A DNA stretch of 64,000 bases. Source: Thermoproteota archaeon. Lineage in GTDB: Archaea > Korarchaeota > Korarchaeia > Korarchaeales > Korarchaeaceae. Below the pieces are notes generated by a model. The model ran no database searches and had not been told where the DNA came from. It worked only from the letters and a program-made list of their open reading frames with translations. A program made the translations under genes and the position numbers. Positions 1 to 9,016 of this stretch are shown piece by piece. The DNA is taken from assembly GCA_027491435.1 (NCBI GenBank), contig JAOZFG010000035.1, positions 94,393-158,392 on the forward strand. The letters are read 5' to 3'. Each line of letters starts with the position of its first letter. Position 1 is the first letter of the stretch.

Positions 1-2
1 TC

Positions 3-281
3 TCCTTCTACGAGATAGATGCGGAGGGCGCTTTAAGGGATGAGGAGGGCAATGAAGTTGGATATGTGGAGGACGGTTACGTCTACGACAATCAAGGGAA
101 TAGGCTAGGCTGGTTGGACGCCTCCATAAGCGATGATTGGCAGATGGAGAGGTTAGAGCAGGAGAGCTCAGACCCCTCAGAAGTCTTCGGCTACTACGAT
201 TGGGGAGCCCAGGTAAATGAGGAGTCTACGGAGACGCCCTACTACGTCACCAAAGAAGATGATGAGGACGAGGAGTACTAA
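3..281 (+). CDS. C-terminal part of a hypothetical protein with acidic tail (5' truncated by window edge)
   Basis: Frame open from base 3: SFYEIDAEGALRDEEGNEVGYVEDGYVYDNQGNRLGW...DDEDEEY*; internal 'xxxGNxxGxxxD' repeats. Confidence 0.6.
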   Translation, partial: SFYEIDAEGALRDEEGNEVGYVEDGYVYDNQGNRLGWLDASISDDWQMERLEQESSDPSEVFGYYDWGAQVNEESTETPYYVTKEDDEDEEY

Positions 282-318
282 CGACAACTTCTTTTTTCCT
301 GAAAGGTCCCCTTTACCG

Positions 319-906
319 ATGCGTATGAGGGTGGGCGTCCTAAGGAGGTCAGCTCTAGTGGTGGTGGACGTCCAGAAGGACTTCATGCCAGGCGGGAGCC
401 TGCCCGTACCCGATGGAGATAAAGTGGTGCAGCCATTAAACGAAGTTATCAGGGAGTTTCAGGCGAGGAGGCTCCCTATGTTCTTCACCAGGGACTGGCA
501 CCCGCCCAACCATATGTCCTTTAGGGAGAGGGGAGGTTCTTGGCCGCCTCACTGTGTACAGGGAACGGAGGGGGCCGAGTTTCACCCTGACCTTTTGGTT
601 CCAGAGGAGGCTATCGTGATTAGTAAGGCAACCGAGCCGGACAAGGAGGCCTATTCCGGATTCGAGGGAACGGAGCTAGAGAGGCTGTTAAGGGAGAAGG
701 GGGTTAAGAGGCTCTTCATCGGAGGCGTGGCCACGGACTACTGTGTGAGGGCCACCGTGCTAGACGGGTTAAGGTTGGGATTTGAGGTTATAGTCCTGGA
801 GGACGCCGTGAAGGGAGTAGCCAAGGAAACCGCGGAGAAGGCCCTGAGGGAGATGGTGCTCGGCGGGGCCATACTAGCCAGAACCGATGAGCTCCTATTC
901 GAGTAG
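319..906 (+). CDS. pncA: Nicotinamidase / isochorismatase-family hydrolase
   Basis: ALVVVDVQKDFMPGGSLPVPDGD, FTRDWHPPNHMSF, GGVATDYCVRATVLDG motifs; ORF track starts at 217 but an ATG at 319 fits better. Confidence 0.85.
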   Translation: MRMRVGVLRRSALVVVDVQKDFMPGGSLPVPDGDKVVQPLNEVIREFQARRLPMFFTRDWHPPNHMSFRERGGSWPPHCVQGTEGAEFHPDLLVPEEAIVISKATEPDKEAYSGFEGTELERLLREKGVKRLFIGGVATDYCVRATVLDGLRLGFEVIVLEDAVKGVAKETAEKALREMVLGGAILARTDELLFE

Positions 907-914
907 GTGTCCCT

Positions 915-1502
915 ATGAGGAGGGCCCCTCTCGCCTATCGCTTGGTTTACGCTGTCGAGTACAGGGAAGTTTACAGGCCACTCCTGAAGTTCATAGAGAG
1001 GGATGGCGGAAGCGTAGTCGTTGACGTCGGAGGAGGTTACGGGATAGCCAGCGAAATGATAGCTGAACACGTAGATAAGCTGATAATGGTAGAGATAGAG
1101 CCTGAGATGGCCGTAAAGGCTAGAGATAGGTTGTCCAAGTTCGGACACGTCAGCGTGGTCGTGGCCGACGCCTGCCACCTGCCCCTCAGGGATAAGGTGG
1201 TTGACACGGTCTTCTTCTTCGACTCGTTACATCACATAAGGGAGTCCGAGTGCGCCTTAAGAGAGGCGGCCAGGGTTCTCAAGCCCCTGGGTAAGCTGGC
1301 CATATTTGACTTTGATGGGAGCAGGCTCATGACCAAGCTGTTGAGCCTTGTGGAGAAGGCCTTCGGGCTCTGGTCTAGCTTCTATCCCAAGGGAAAGCTC
1401 ATTTCCATGCTTGAAGGGATGAACTTCTCCATAGACTACGTAGAGGAGGGTAAGCTCGGGGAGCTTAACCTAGTGGCCACTAAACTTCCTCAGCGTCGTT
1501 GA
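915..1502 (+). CDS. SAM-dependent methyltransferase (class I)
   Basis: VVDVGGGYGIASEMIA, VVVADACHLPLRDKVVDTVFFFDSLHHI. Confidence 0.8.
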   Translation: MRRAPLAYRLVYAVEYREVYRPLLKFIERDGGSVVVDVGGGYGIASEMIAEHVDKLIMVEIEPEMAVKARDRLSKFGHVSVVVADACHLPLRDKVVDTVFFFDSLHHIRESECALREAARVLKPLGKLAIFDFDGSRLMTKLLSLVEKAFGLWSSFYPKGKLISMLEGMNFSIDYVEEGKLGELNLVATKLPQRR

Positions 1503-1740
1503 GGGTCATCGGTTTTGACCTCTCCTCCTCTGACCTCTTTTTCAGCAGGTAAACCAGGCCTAACACGAACTTAGCTATTACCGCCGTTATTCCCAGTAAA
1601 TAGAGTGCCAGGGCTATTATCCCTATGATTAACAGCAACAGGACGGCTAAGAGCGCCCATACCCTCCATATAATGGGGAAGAGTATTATCAGGAGAGCTA
1701 CTGTTATAGCTGCCAGAATTAAGGCTACTGCAGTCCTCAT
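1480..1740 (-). CDS. Small membrane protein
   Basis: Two or more hydrophobic helices, charged C-terminus. Confidence 0.6.
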   Translation of the reverse strand: MRTAVALILAAITVALLIILFPIIWRVWALLAVLLLLIIGIIALALYLLGITAVIAKFVLGLVYLLKKRSEEERSKPMTLNDAEEV

Positions 1741-1741
1741 G

Positions 1742-2428
1742 TTAACTCCTCTTGGGGAGGAAGGGCACTATAGCCGCAGCTAGCGCTGGGAGGCTCATGC
1801 TCTGCAGTATAACCCTACCGGGCCCCGTCAACTTGGCCAGGAAGAGCCCTTCTCCTCCAAATAACATTGTTTTTAGGCCGCCTGCCCTCTCGACCTCGTA
1901 CTCCACTGTAGACTCGAAGGCCACGATGTGCCCGGTGTCTACCCTGAGCACCTGCCCGGGCTTCAGGTTGTACTTAATGAAGTCCCCCGCTCCAGTTATC
2001 CACATGGTTCCCACTCCCGTAGCTTTCTGAAGGATGAACCCCTCTCCCCCGAAGAAGCCCGCGCTTAGCCTCCTGGTCAGCGTGGTTGACACGTCTACCC
2101 CCTCTTCAGCCGCCAAGAATGCGCCCCTCTCCAGAATATAGTCAGTGGAACCGTCAAGCTCCAGGGCCATTATCTTCCCAGGATAGCTTCCCGAGAAGGC
2201 CACTATTCCAGGCCCGCCCACGGCCTCATACTCCACTAGGAAGAAAGTCTCCCCGGAGATGACCCTGCTCAGGCCCTTCAATATACCCCCTCTGGCCTTA
2301 GCTTCCATCCTGACGTTGCCAGACATGTGATTTAGCGCTCCGGCCTGAGAGTATATTCTCTCCCCAGGGTTTATCTCAATGATAACCATCTGGAGGTTGT
2401 CCCCTACTATCTTATACCTCATAAGCAC
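1742..2428 (-). CDS. AIM24/TIGR00266-family protein
   Basis: Repetitive beta-rich 'GEGLFLAKLTGPGRVILQSM' and 'GGILKGLSRVISGETFFLVEYEA' typical of the family. Confidence 0.8.
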   Translation of the reverse strand: MLMRYKIVGDNLQMVIIEINPGERIYSQAGALNHMSGNVRMEAKARGGILKGLSRVISGETFFLVEYEAVGGPGIVAFSGSYPGKIMALELDGSTDYILERGAFLAAEEGVDVSTTLTRRLSAGFFGGEGFILQKATGVGTMWITGAGDFIKYNLKPGQVLRVDTGHIVAFESTVEYEVERAGGLKTMLFGGEGLFLAKLTGPGRVILQSMSLPALAAAIVPFLPKRS

Positions 2429-2450
2429 TCCCTCTAAAAAAGAAGGGTCA

Positions 2451-3488
2451 CTATATGTAACCCTTAGCCCTCATCAACTCGGCCAGCAGGATAGCTTGAC
2501 CCGCCGCTCCCCTGACCGTGTTATGGCCTAGAGTTAGTAGGAGCAGGGAGTCCTTAGAGCTGCCCTTGCGAACCCTCCCCACGGTCACTGACATGCCCTC
2601 GCCAGCCCACCTGTCGTACCTGGGCTGGGGCCTGTTGGGCTCCTCCCTGACTACTATCGGCCTCTCAGGAGCCGTGGGCAGGCCCATCCTCTGGGGCTCA
2701 CTTACGTAGTTCGATAAAGCTCTCTTAGCCTCATCTACGTCAACCTCCTCGTCGAACTCTAGGTGAAGGGCCACAAGATGTCCATCTAGCACGGGAACCC
2801 TGACACAAGTTGCTTGTACCTGAAAGTTAGCCATTTCCACAGTCTCTCCATTAAATTTGCCCAAGAGCTTCCTGCTCTCCCTTACCAGCTTCTCCTCCTC
2901 TGAGGGTATGTAGGGGATGAGGTTGTCCACTATGTCGTAGGACGGCACCCCCGGATAACCGGCTCCAGAGAGGGCCTGGTAGCTACAGACATTAACTTTC
3001 CTGACGCGATACTTGTCGTGGAGGGGCTTCATTGGAAGCACAGCCATTGTAGTCGTGCAGTTTGGATCCGTGGCCGCGGGCCCCAGCCCCTCGGCCCTCT
3101 GAACCTCAATCAAGGCCAGGTGGTCTGGGTTCACATCTGGTATGATTAGGGGGACCAGGGGTTCCATCCTGAGGGCGCTGGCGTTGCTTACCAAAGGTAT
3201 GTTAGCTTTCATTATCTCTGGCTCTATCACCTTGGCCTCCGAGGAGGGGAGGGCCGAGAATATGAGGTCTACGCCCTTAAGCGAGGACAGGTCCGTGGGC
3301 TGGACCTCTATCTCAGCCACGTCCTCCGGCAAGGGAGATTCAATCCTCCAGTTGACCGCCTCCCCGTACTTCTTACCGACGCTTGCCTTGCCCGTCAACA
3401 CTGAGATCTCAAACCAGGGGTGCTTGTGGAGCATCTGAACGAACCTCTGGCCTACGGCCCCTGTAGCCCCTAACACGGCTACCTTCAT
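2451..3488 (-). CDS. asd: Aspartate-semialdehyde dehydrogenase
   Basis: MKVAVLGATGAVGQRFVQML, DPNCTTTMAVLPMKPL catalytic Cys, ALSGAGYPGVPSYDI. Confidence 0.93.
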   Translation of the reverse strand: MKVAVLGATGAVGQRFVQMLHKHPWFEISVLTGKASVGKKYGEAVNWRIESPLPEDVAEIEVQPTDLSSLKGVDLIFSALPSSEAKVIEPEIMKANIPLVSNASALRMEPLVPLIIPDVNPDHLALIEVQRAEGLGPAATDPNCTTTMAVLPMKPLHDKYRVRKVNVCSYQALSGAGYPGVPSYDIVDNLIPYIPSEEEKLVRESRKLLGKFNGETVEMANFQVQATCVRVPVLDGHLVALHLEFDEEVDVDEAKRALSNYVSEPQRMGLPTAPERPIVVREEPNRPQPRYDRWAGEGMSVTVGRVRKGSSKDSLLLLTLGHNTVRGAAGQAILLAELMRAKGYI

Positions 3489-3497
3489 GGGATCACC

Positions 3498-4661
3498 TCA
3501 GGCCAGCACCGACCTCAAGTGGGTGGCCACCTCTTCCCTCTTTTCCCAGTCCACGAATATGGCAACCCTGTTGTGAACGGTCTGCACCCCGAATATATTT
3601 ATCCCCCTTTCCGCCAAGGGCTCGGTGATCTTACTGACTATCCCGGGGATTTCCTCTATGGCCGCGCCCCAAACCTTTATCATGGCTAGTCCTTCCTTTA
3701 AGGTCACGGCCTTCACCTTGCCCTGATCTACGAGCTTGTGAGCTTCTTCCAGTACTTTTTCCACGTTAGAGTCTACGTAAACTATGGCCGCGTTATCCAA
3801 GTAGCTTATGGATATTGAGTCCTTGAAGTTGTGAGGTATCTTTTCCTTAAGCACTAGGGTTATCATGCTGACCTTCTTAGGGTGAACGTCCACCTCCAGC
3901 GGTGGTATGTACCCGCTCACCACGGTTCCGCCTGACGTCAGCCCCTCCTCTTCTGCCGGGACAACCCTGAGCCTTATCTTAGGAGTTAGGTACCTTAGGG
4001 CCTTATGATGCAGCACTTTAGCCCCTCCTAGAGAGACTAGGAGGGCCTCTGAGGCGTCGAGTTCATCTAGTTTTTTAGCGTCCCTCATGACCTTGGGATC
4101 TGCTGTGAGGACACCGGGGGAGTCCTTGACCAGTATCACCTCATCTGCTTTGAGGCACCTGGCCAGCACAACTGCCGTCGTGTCGGAGCCTCCCCTGCCA
4201 AGGGTAGTGAGTCTCCCATCCCTTGACTTGCCTAAATAACCACAGACTACCGGCACTGAATCCTTTAAGAGAGGCTCCAGGTTTGATATGGTCGCCCCAC
4301 AAGTCCTATGTAGGTCGACGTTCGCGTCGCCGAACCTCTCATCTGTATACACGGGCCAGAAAGGAGAGCTGGGGTCTATGGCCACTGCCTTGACTCCAAG
4401 CCTGTTGAGGGACGCTGCCATCAGCCTGGCAGAGAGTACCTCACCTAAGCCGGCTATGGAGTCCAACATTTCCTCGTCAGCTCCCACTTCCTTACCTAAC
4501 TGTATCAGCCTGTCGGTCTCCCCCTTCATTGCCGATACCACTAACACGATCTTGTGCCCCATTTCCAGCTCTTTCTTCACCTTTTTAGCCATTAGATAGA
4601 AGTCTCTGGGCTTTTTGAGTACGCTCCCCCCTAGCTTAACCACTACCTTCTTTCCCACCAT
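3498..4661 (-). CDS. lysC: Aspartate kinase
   Basis: VVKLGGSVLKKP, TTLGRGGSDTTAVVLARCLKADEVILVKDSPGV, ACT region at C-terminus. Confidence 0.92.
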   Translation of the reverse strand: MVGKKVVVKLGGSVLKKPRDFYLMAKKVKKELEMGHKIVLVVSAMKGETDRLIQLGKEVGADEEMLDSIAGLGEVLSARLMAASLNRLGVKAVAIDPSSPFWPVYTDERFGDANVDLHRTCGATISNLEPLLKDSVPVVCGYLGKSRDGRLTTLGRGGSDTTAVVLARCLKADEVILVKDSPGVLTADPKVMRDAKKLDELDASEALLVSLGGAKVLHHKALRYLTPKIRLRVVPAEEEGLTSGGTVVSGYIPPLEVDVHPKKVSMITLVLKEKIPHNFKDSISISYLDNAAIVYVDSNVEKVLEEAHKLVDQGKVKAVTLKEGLAMIKVWGAAIEEIPGIVSKITEPLAERGINIFGVQTVHNRVAIFVDWEKREEVATHLRSVLA

Positions 4662-4909
4662 TTCACCCCCGACAGGGCCTCAGCGATTATCTCCCCCGCT
4701 TTGGTGAGCCTTACTGGTTCTCCATTACCGAACTCCACCAACTTCAGCTTTCTCAGGTCCCTGAGGGCGAACCAGTAGGACGATAGCGGTATGTTTAACT
4801 TGTTTTCGGCGATCTTAGCCAGGGTGGAGGCGGATACCCTACCGTTGTTTTCCCTTACCAAGCTTATCACTGCCTTCTGCCTCTGGGTTAGTTTGAAAAG
4901 CCCAAACAT
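4643..4909 (-). CDS. Small winged-helix DNA-binding protein
   Basis: RQKAVISLVRENNGRVSASTLAKIAENKLNIPLSSYWFALRDLRKLKLVEFGNGEPVRLTKAGEIIAEAL; overlaps lysC start, probable operon. Confidence 0.65.
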   Translation of the reverse strand: MFGLFKLTQRQKAVISLVRENNGRVSASTLAKIAENKLNIPLSSYWFALRDLRKLKLVEFGNGEPVRLTKAGEIIAEALSGVKWWERR

Positions 4910-4943
4910 AATGAGGGATTCCCTCAGGTTTAAATCAGTCGAT

Positions 4944-4988
4944 ATTGGCGGGACATCACCATCTCCCCTCCAAATTGGCGGGACATCA
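4944..4988. repeat. Two 15-bp direct repeats ATTGGCGGGACATCA, 30-bp period
   Basis: Copies at 4944-4958 and 4974-4988, upstream of a TATA-like TTTAAA (4929-4934) for the 4909 gene. Confidence 0.85.
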
Positions 4989-5098
4989 TCTCCACCTCGC
5001 CTTTTCGCCGTGATCTCCTATTATCCTTATAAAGTTATCGTGTGATCCAGATCGAACTTTGACTATTAACTTCGTCATAATTTGTTAATAATTTAAAT

Positions 5099-5518
5099 TT
5101 AGTAGTCCTTAAGGTGAACCGCCTCCACGATGACTGAGGCCTTCCTAATCAGCTCCTCATCTGCCGTCAACAGTATGGCCCTCTCCGATTTAGCCAAGGC
5201 CATGTAAACGGCGTCGTAGTATGTGATGTTACTACTCACTGATAGGAAGATCGCTTCTAATAGTTCGCTCTCCTTCAGCTCCCTCCAAACTTTCAGCTTG
5301 AGGAACGTGTCTAAGGCTGAGGCGGCCTCTTCCTCTTCAATGAACCCTAACTTGACAGCCTTCCAGAGGGAGTTACCGACCTCGTAAACTACTAGGGAGG
5401 GAGCCACTACGTCTATTTCCCCTTTAAGGAAGTCCTCAAGCACTTTAGCAGCTTTATCCGAAAGCTCTTCATTTAATAAGAACCTAGCAGCAACTGAAGC
5501 GTCGAGTACGTACTTCAC
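5099..5518 (-). CDS. vapC: PIN-domain toxin (VapC family)
   Basis: MKYVLDASVAARFLLNEE, YYDAVYMALAKSERAILLTADEEL. Confidence 0.88.
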   Translation of the reverse strand: MKYVLDASVAARFLLNEELSDKAAKVLEDFLKGEIDVVAPSLVVYEVGNSLWKAVKLGFIEEEEAASALDTFLKLKVWRELKESELLEAIFLSVSSNITYYDAVYMALAKSERAILLTADEELIRKASVIVEAVHLKDY

Positions 5519-5733
5519 CTGCTCCTTCCCTCCCTCACTGTCGAGTCCACGAACCCCCTTGGAACTTTCCTCTTTCCCTCCTTTAGCTCCTTTAACAACT
5601 TTTCAGCCGCTTTCCTCTTCTCTTCTAGCTCTATTCTCCTCCTTATCGCCTCTCTTATGTATTCAGACCAGTTTATCTTAACCTCCCTCATCTTCCTCTT
5701 GAGCTCCTCGTCAATCCTAATTGTTATGCTCAT
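5515..5733 (-). CDS. vapB: Ribbon-helix-helix antitoxin (VapB family)
   Basis: MSITIRIDEELKRKMREVKINWSEYIREAIRRRIELEE; overlaps vapC by 4 bp. Confidence 0.82.
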   Translation of the reverse strand: MSITIRIDEELKRKMREVKINWSEYIREAIRRRIELEEKRKAAEKLLKELKEGKRKVPRGFVDSTVREGRSR

Positions 5734-5803
5734 ACGTTATTACAACTAGTATTTACATTTAAGTTTGGAAGCGACGTTCGCGCCAAGTTAGGCCCGAATT
5801 TAC

Positions 5804-5831
5804 GATAAACGCACTTTGTAGTCCGTTTATC
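5804..5831. promoter_or_regulatory. Inverted repeat GATAAACG-N12-CGTTTATC upstream of the cstA TATA-like element
   Basis: Perfect 8-bp arms at 5804-5811 and 5824-5831; AGTATATAG at 5841-5849. Confidence 0.65.
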
Positions 5832-5918
5832 AAACCTTCAAGTATATAGTTTTTGTCGAAGATGATAAAGTTAATTAGCTAACGGGCACCCATATTTCAA
5901 AATACGGAGGTGGTTTAA

Positions 5919-7649
5919 TTGGTCGGAATACTTGAGACCCCCTCCCTCTGGATAATCGGTGCCCTTGTCGCCTATGGCATAGCTTACTCAGTCTACGCCA
6001 AATGGGTCGACGAGAAGATATGGGAGGTCAGCGAGTCGAGAACTACTCCGGCCCACATGTACATGGATGGAGTTGAGTACTTCCCCGTCAGCAGGTACGT
6101 CCTCTACGGGTTCCAGTTCAAGAGCATTGCAGCTTTAGGACCTATACTGGGGCCTTTCATAGCCGTCGCTTACGGCTGGGTCCCAGCCCTGATATGGATA
6201 ATATTGGGTAACTTCTTCATAGGGTGGGTTCAGGACTACAGCGCTATAATGCTTACAGTTAGGAATGAAGGCAGGTCTCTCGGCCCTCTCGTCTATAGCG
6301 TTGCTGGAGAAAGGGGAAGGAAAATACTTCTGTCCTACCTGCTGTTCTACCTGCTCATAATATCAGCGGTGTTCATATACCTGGTCTCCCTGTTCTGGAA
6401 CATATTCCCGGGATCCTTCATAGCCACCTTGGGCATAATGGTGACCGCCTTCATAACCGGGGAGCTCCTCTACAAATATAAGATGGATATATTCGTCGTG
6501 ACTGGTTTGGCCATAGTGCTCACCTTGATAAGCGTCGGCATTGGTACCGTGGTGGCCTGGCCGCCCAAGGACTTCCTGGGCAAGGACTGGACCGTTACCT
6601 TCTGGTCCCTGGTGCTGGCAGTCATACTCTTCTACGGAGCCATAGCTCCGCTGCCTAAGTTCATAACCCCGATGAACTTCGTCTCAGTGTTCCCTGCGAT
6701 AGGCGGGGTGCTCCTAATAATACTCGGAGCCTTGCTCACCCCGATATTTGGGATAACGGTTAACCAGCCCACCTTCAAGGGGTGGTATGTAGAGAACGTC
6801 GGGCCCATATTCCCGATACTCTTCGTCTCCATAGCATGTGGCGCCATATCCGGATGGCACAGCTTAGTGGGCACTTCCACCACTGGAAAGCAACTCGACG
6901 TTGAGACTGACGCAAGGCCCGTTGGAGCTGGCGCCATGCTCACCGAAGGCCTCCTGGCCACTGCAGCCCTTGCATCCTACATGGTCGTCTCCGCCGACGT
7001 GATAAAGGCTGGTAAGATAGGGGCTTTCGTCACCGGGGCTACACTGCTCACCAAGTCCTACCTGGGAGGAGACGTCGCTGCCGCTTACCTCAAGACGTTC
7101 TTCTCTATATTCCTGGTGATATACGCCATAACCGTGCAGACCCTCGTCACCAGGTACTGGCGTGTCTTCAGTGCTGAACTCTTCACCGGAAACTGGTCCT
7201 GGCTCGGCAACAAGTACGTGGCCACTGCGGTCGGCCTTATAATACCCATAGTGTTCGCCCTCTCCGGAAGCTGGATAAATCTCTGGATATACTTCGGAGG
7301 AAGCAACCAGCTCCTCGCCAGCTTAGCCCTTACGTTAGTTGCGGTGTACGTGGTTAGGATGAAGAAGCCAAGCTGGTACGCTGCAGTGCCAGCAATGTTC
7401 ATGACAATAGTCACTTTATCAGCTTTGCTTTGGGAGATATACACGTTCGGCCTTAGCACCTTCGGTATAAAGAAGCCTTTGGCCAAGCCGCCTCTCTCCA
7501 ATTACCCGGCCGCTGCCTGGGCTCTCAACGCAGTGTTCTTCCTGATAGGCATCGCTTTATTCGTTTTAGGCCTCTACATGAGCTATCTCCTCTGGACAGC
7601 CTTCTTCAAGTCCAGAAAAGGGGAAGTAGAGGTTACGGCTAGAGCCTAA
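5919..7649 (+). CDS. cstA: Carbon starvation protein CstA-family transporter
   Basis: TTG start after GGAGG; FKSIAALGPILGPFIAVAYGWVPALIWIILGNFFIGWVQDY, multiple TM helices, ACGAISGWHSLVGTSTTGKQL. Confidence 0.92.
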   Translation: MVGILETPSLWIIGALVAYGIAYSVYAKWVDEKIWEVSESRTTPAHMYMDGVEYFPVSRYVLYGFQFKSIAALGPILGPFIAVAYGWVPALIWIILGNFFIGWVQDYSAIMLTVRNEGRSLGPLVYSVAGERGRKILLSYLLFYLLIISAVFIYLVSLFWNIFPGSFIATLGIMVTAFITGELLYKYKMDIFVVTGLAIVLTLISVGIGTVVAWPPKDFLGKDWTVTFWSLVLAVILFYGAIAPLPKFITPMNFVSVFPAIGGVLLIILGALLTPIFGITVNQPTFKGWYVENVGPIFPILFVSIACGAISGWHSLVGTSTTGKQLDVETDARPVGAGAMLTEGLLATAALASYMVVSADVIKAGKIGAFVTGATLLTKSYLGGDVAAAYLKTFFSIFLVIYAITVQTLVTRYWRVFSAELFTGNWSWLGNKYVATAVGLIIPIVFALSGSWINLWIYFGGSNQLLASLALTLVAVYVVRMKKPSWYAAVPAMFMTIVTLSALLWEIYTFGLSTFGIKKPLAKPPLSNYPAAAWALNAVFFLIGIALFVLGLYMSYLLWTAFFKSRKGEVEVTARA

Positions 7650-7693
7650 AATACACCACTTCTTTTTTATTCTTGGGATAGTTCGTAAAGGGG

Positions 7694-8005
7694 GTGTGTA
7701 TATTGCCATTATTCGGTAGAAAGAAGAAGAGAGAGAAAAAAGATAAGGGGGATGCAGGGGTCAAGGACGCCGTAAAGGGCGTCCTCTACGGGTTTGCAGT
7801 ACATGGGGCTGCAACTGCTGCTCTTAAGACTAGAATGCACATGGAGCACCTGTTTATGCTCATGACGCTGGGAGACATGCTGGGATTCCCGATAATTCCC
7901 CCGTACTACTCGTTGAGAATTCTTCCTTACGTGGTTCCTAACATAAAGTCTTGGAAGGAGAGGCTGTTCAGGGAGAGGGACTTTACCGACCTGTTGAGCG
8001 GCTAG
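7694..8005 (+). CDS. Small hypothetical protein upstream of ArsA-like ATPases
   Basis: Basic N-terminus, Met/His-rich central segment; same strand and tightly spaced with 8015 gene. Confidence 0.65.
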   Translation: MCILPLFGRKKKREKKDKGDAGVKDAVKGVLYGFAVHGAATAALKTRMHMEHLFMLMTLGDMLGFPIIPPYYSLRILPYVVPNIKSWKERLFRERDFTDLLSG

Positions 8006-8014
8006 GGTGTCTAA

Positions 8015-9016
8015 ATGGTTGGTTTAGCAGAGTTCTTCGAGAGGAAGCCTAACGTAGAAGTGGTGGTCTTTGCTGGAAAGGGAGGTCTGGGCAAGACCAC
8101 CAGCAGCGCCGCCCTAAGTTACCACATGGCCGTAAATGAGGGTAAGAAAGTGCTATGCTTCAGCACAGACCCACAAGCCTCGTTGAGCGACATATTTGAG
8201 AGAGATCTCTTCGGTAAAGGCGTCGTCGAGGTGGCTCCTAACCTCCACGTCGTAGAGATTGACGCCGATAAGAGAATAGCTGAATATCAGCAGGAAATAA
8301 AGCAGAAGATATTAGACATGTACGGCATGGACGAGTTACCCAAGGAGATAGAGGAGTATATAGATAGCACTTCGGCTGAGCCTGCTATGTATGAGTCAGC
8401 GACCTACGATGCCATGGCTGACCTGGTGGCCTCTAAGGAGTACGACCTCTATGTGTTCGACATGCCCCCATTCGGCCATGGAGTTAGGATGGTCGCTATG
8501 GCTGAAATCCTGAGCGCTTGGGTGGATAAGATTGCCGAAGCCAGAAAGGAGGCCGCTGAGTACGAGGAGGTAGCTGCTATATTGAAGGGCGGCGGTCCTT
8601 CAGAGGACTTGGTGCTCAAGGAGTTAGAAGATATAAGGGACAAGATGAACACATTCACTAAGTTGATGACCGATCCGGATAAGACAGCCTTCTTCATGGT
8701 CTTAGTGCCTGAGAAGATGGCTATCCTGGACACTGAAAGGGCTCTGGCCATGTTTAAAGAGTTAGGAATTGAGATGTCTGGAGTGGTCGTCAACCAGATA
8801 TATCCTAGAGAGCTTTTGAGCAGGCCAGACCTGCCGGAGCTACTGAGGAAGAAGATAGAGTCTCAAGAGAAGCACCTAATGGAGATAAGGGAGAAGTTCG
8901 GCAACTTAGTGGCTGCCCTTATACCCATGTTCGATAGGGAGCCCAAGGGCCTTGAAATGATAGCCAAGGTGGCTGAGGAGCTCATGCACTCTAGGAGGGA
9001 GCTCTTATGGTGGTGA
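8015..9016 (+). CDS. ArsA/Get3-family ATPase, copy 1
   Basis: VVVFAGKGGLGKTTSSAALSYHMA, FSTDPQASLSDIF, DMPPFGHGVRM. Confidence 0.9.
   Translation: MVGLAEFFERKPNVEVVVFAGKGGLGKTTSSAALSYHMAVNEGKKVLCFSTDPQASLSDIFERDLFGKGVVEVAPNLHVVEIDADKRIAEYQQEIKQKILDMYGMDELPKEIEEYIDSTSAEPAMYESATYDAMADLVASKEYDLYVFDMPPFGHGVRMVAMAEILSAWVDKIAEARKEAAEYEEVAAILKGGGPSEDLVLKELEDIRDKMNTFTKLMTDPDKTAFFMVLVPEKMAILDTERALAMFKELGIEMSGVVVNQIYPRELLSRPDLPELLRKKIESQEKHLMEIREKFGNLVAALIPMFDREPKGLEMIAKVAEELMHSRRELLWW

Noticed and set aside
217-318. N-terminal extension of the nicotinamidase ORF
   Set aside because: Overlaps the preceding CDS and lacks family similarity; ATG at 319/325 gives a normal nicotinamidase N-terminus.
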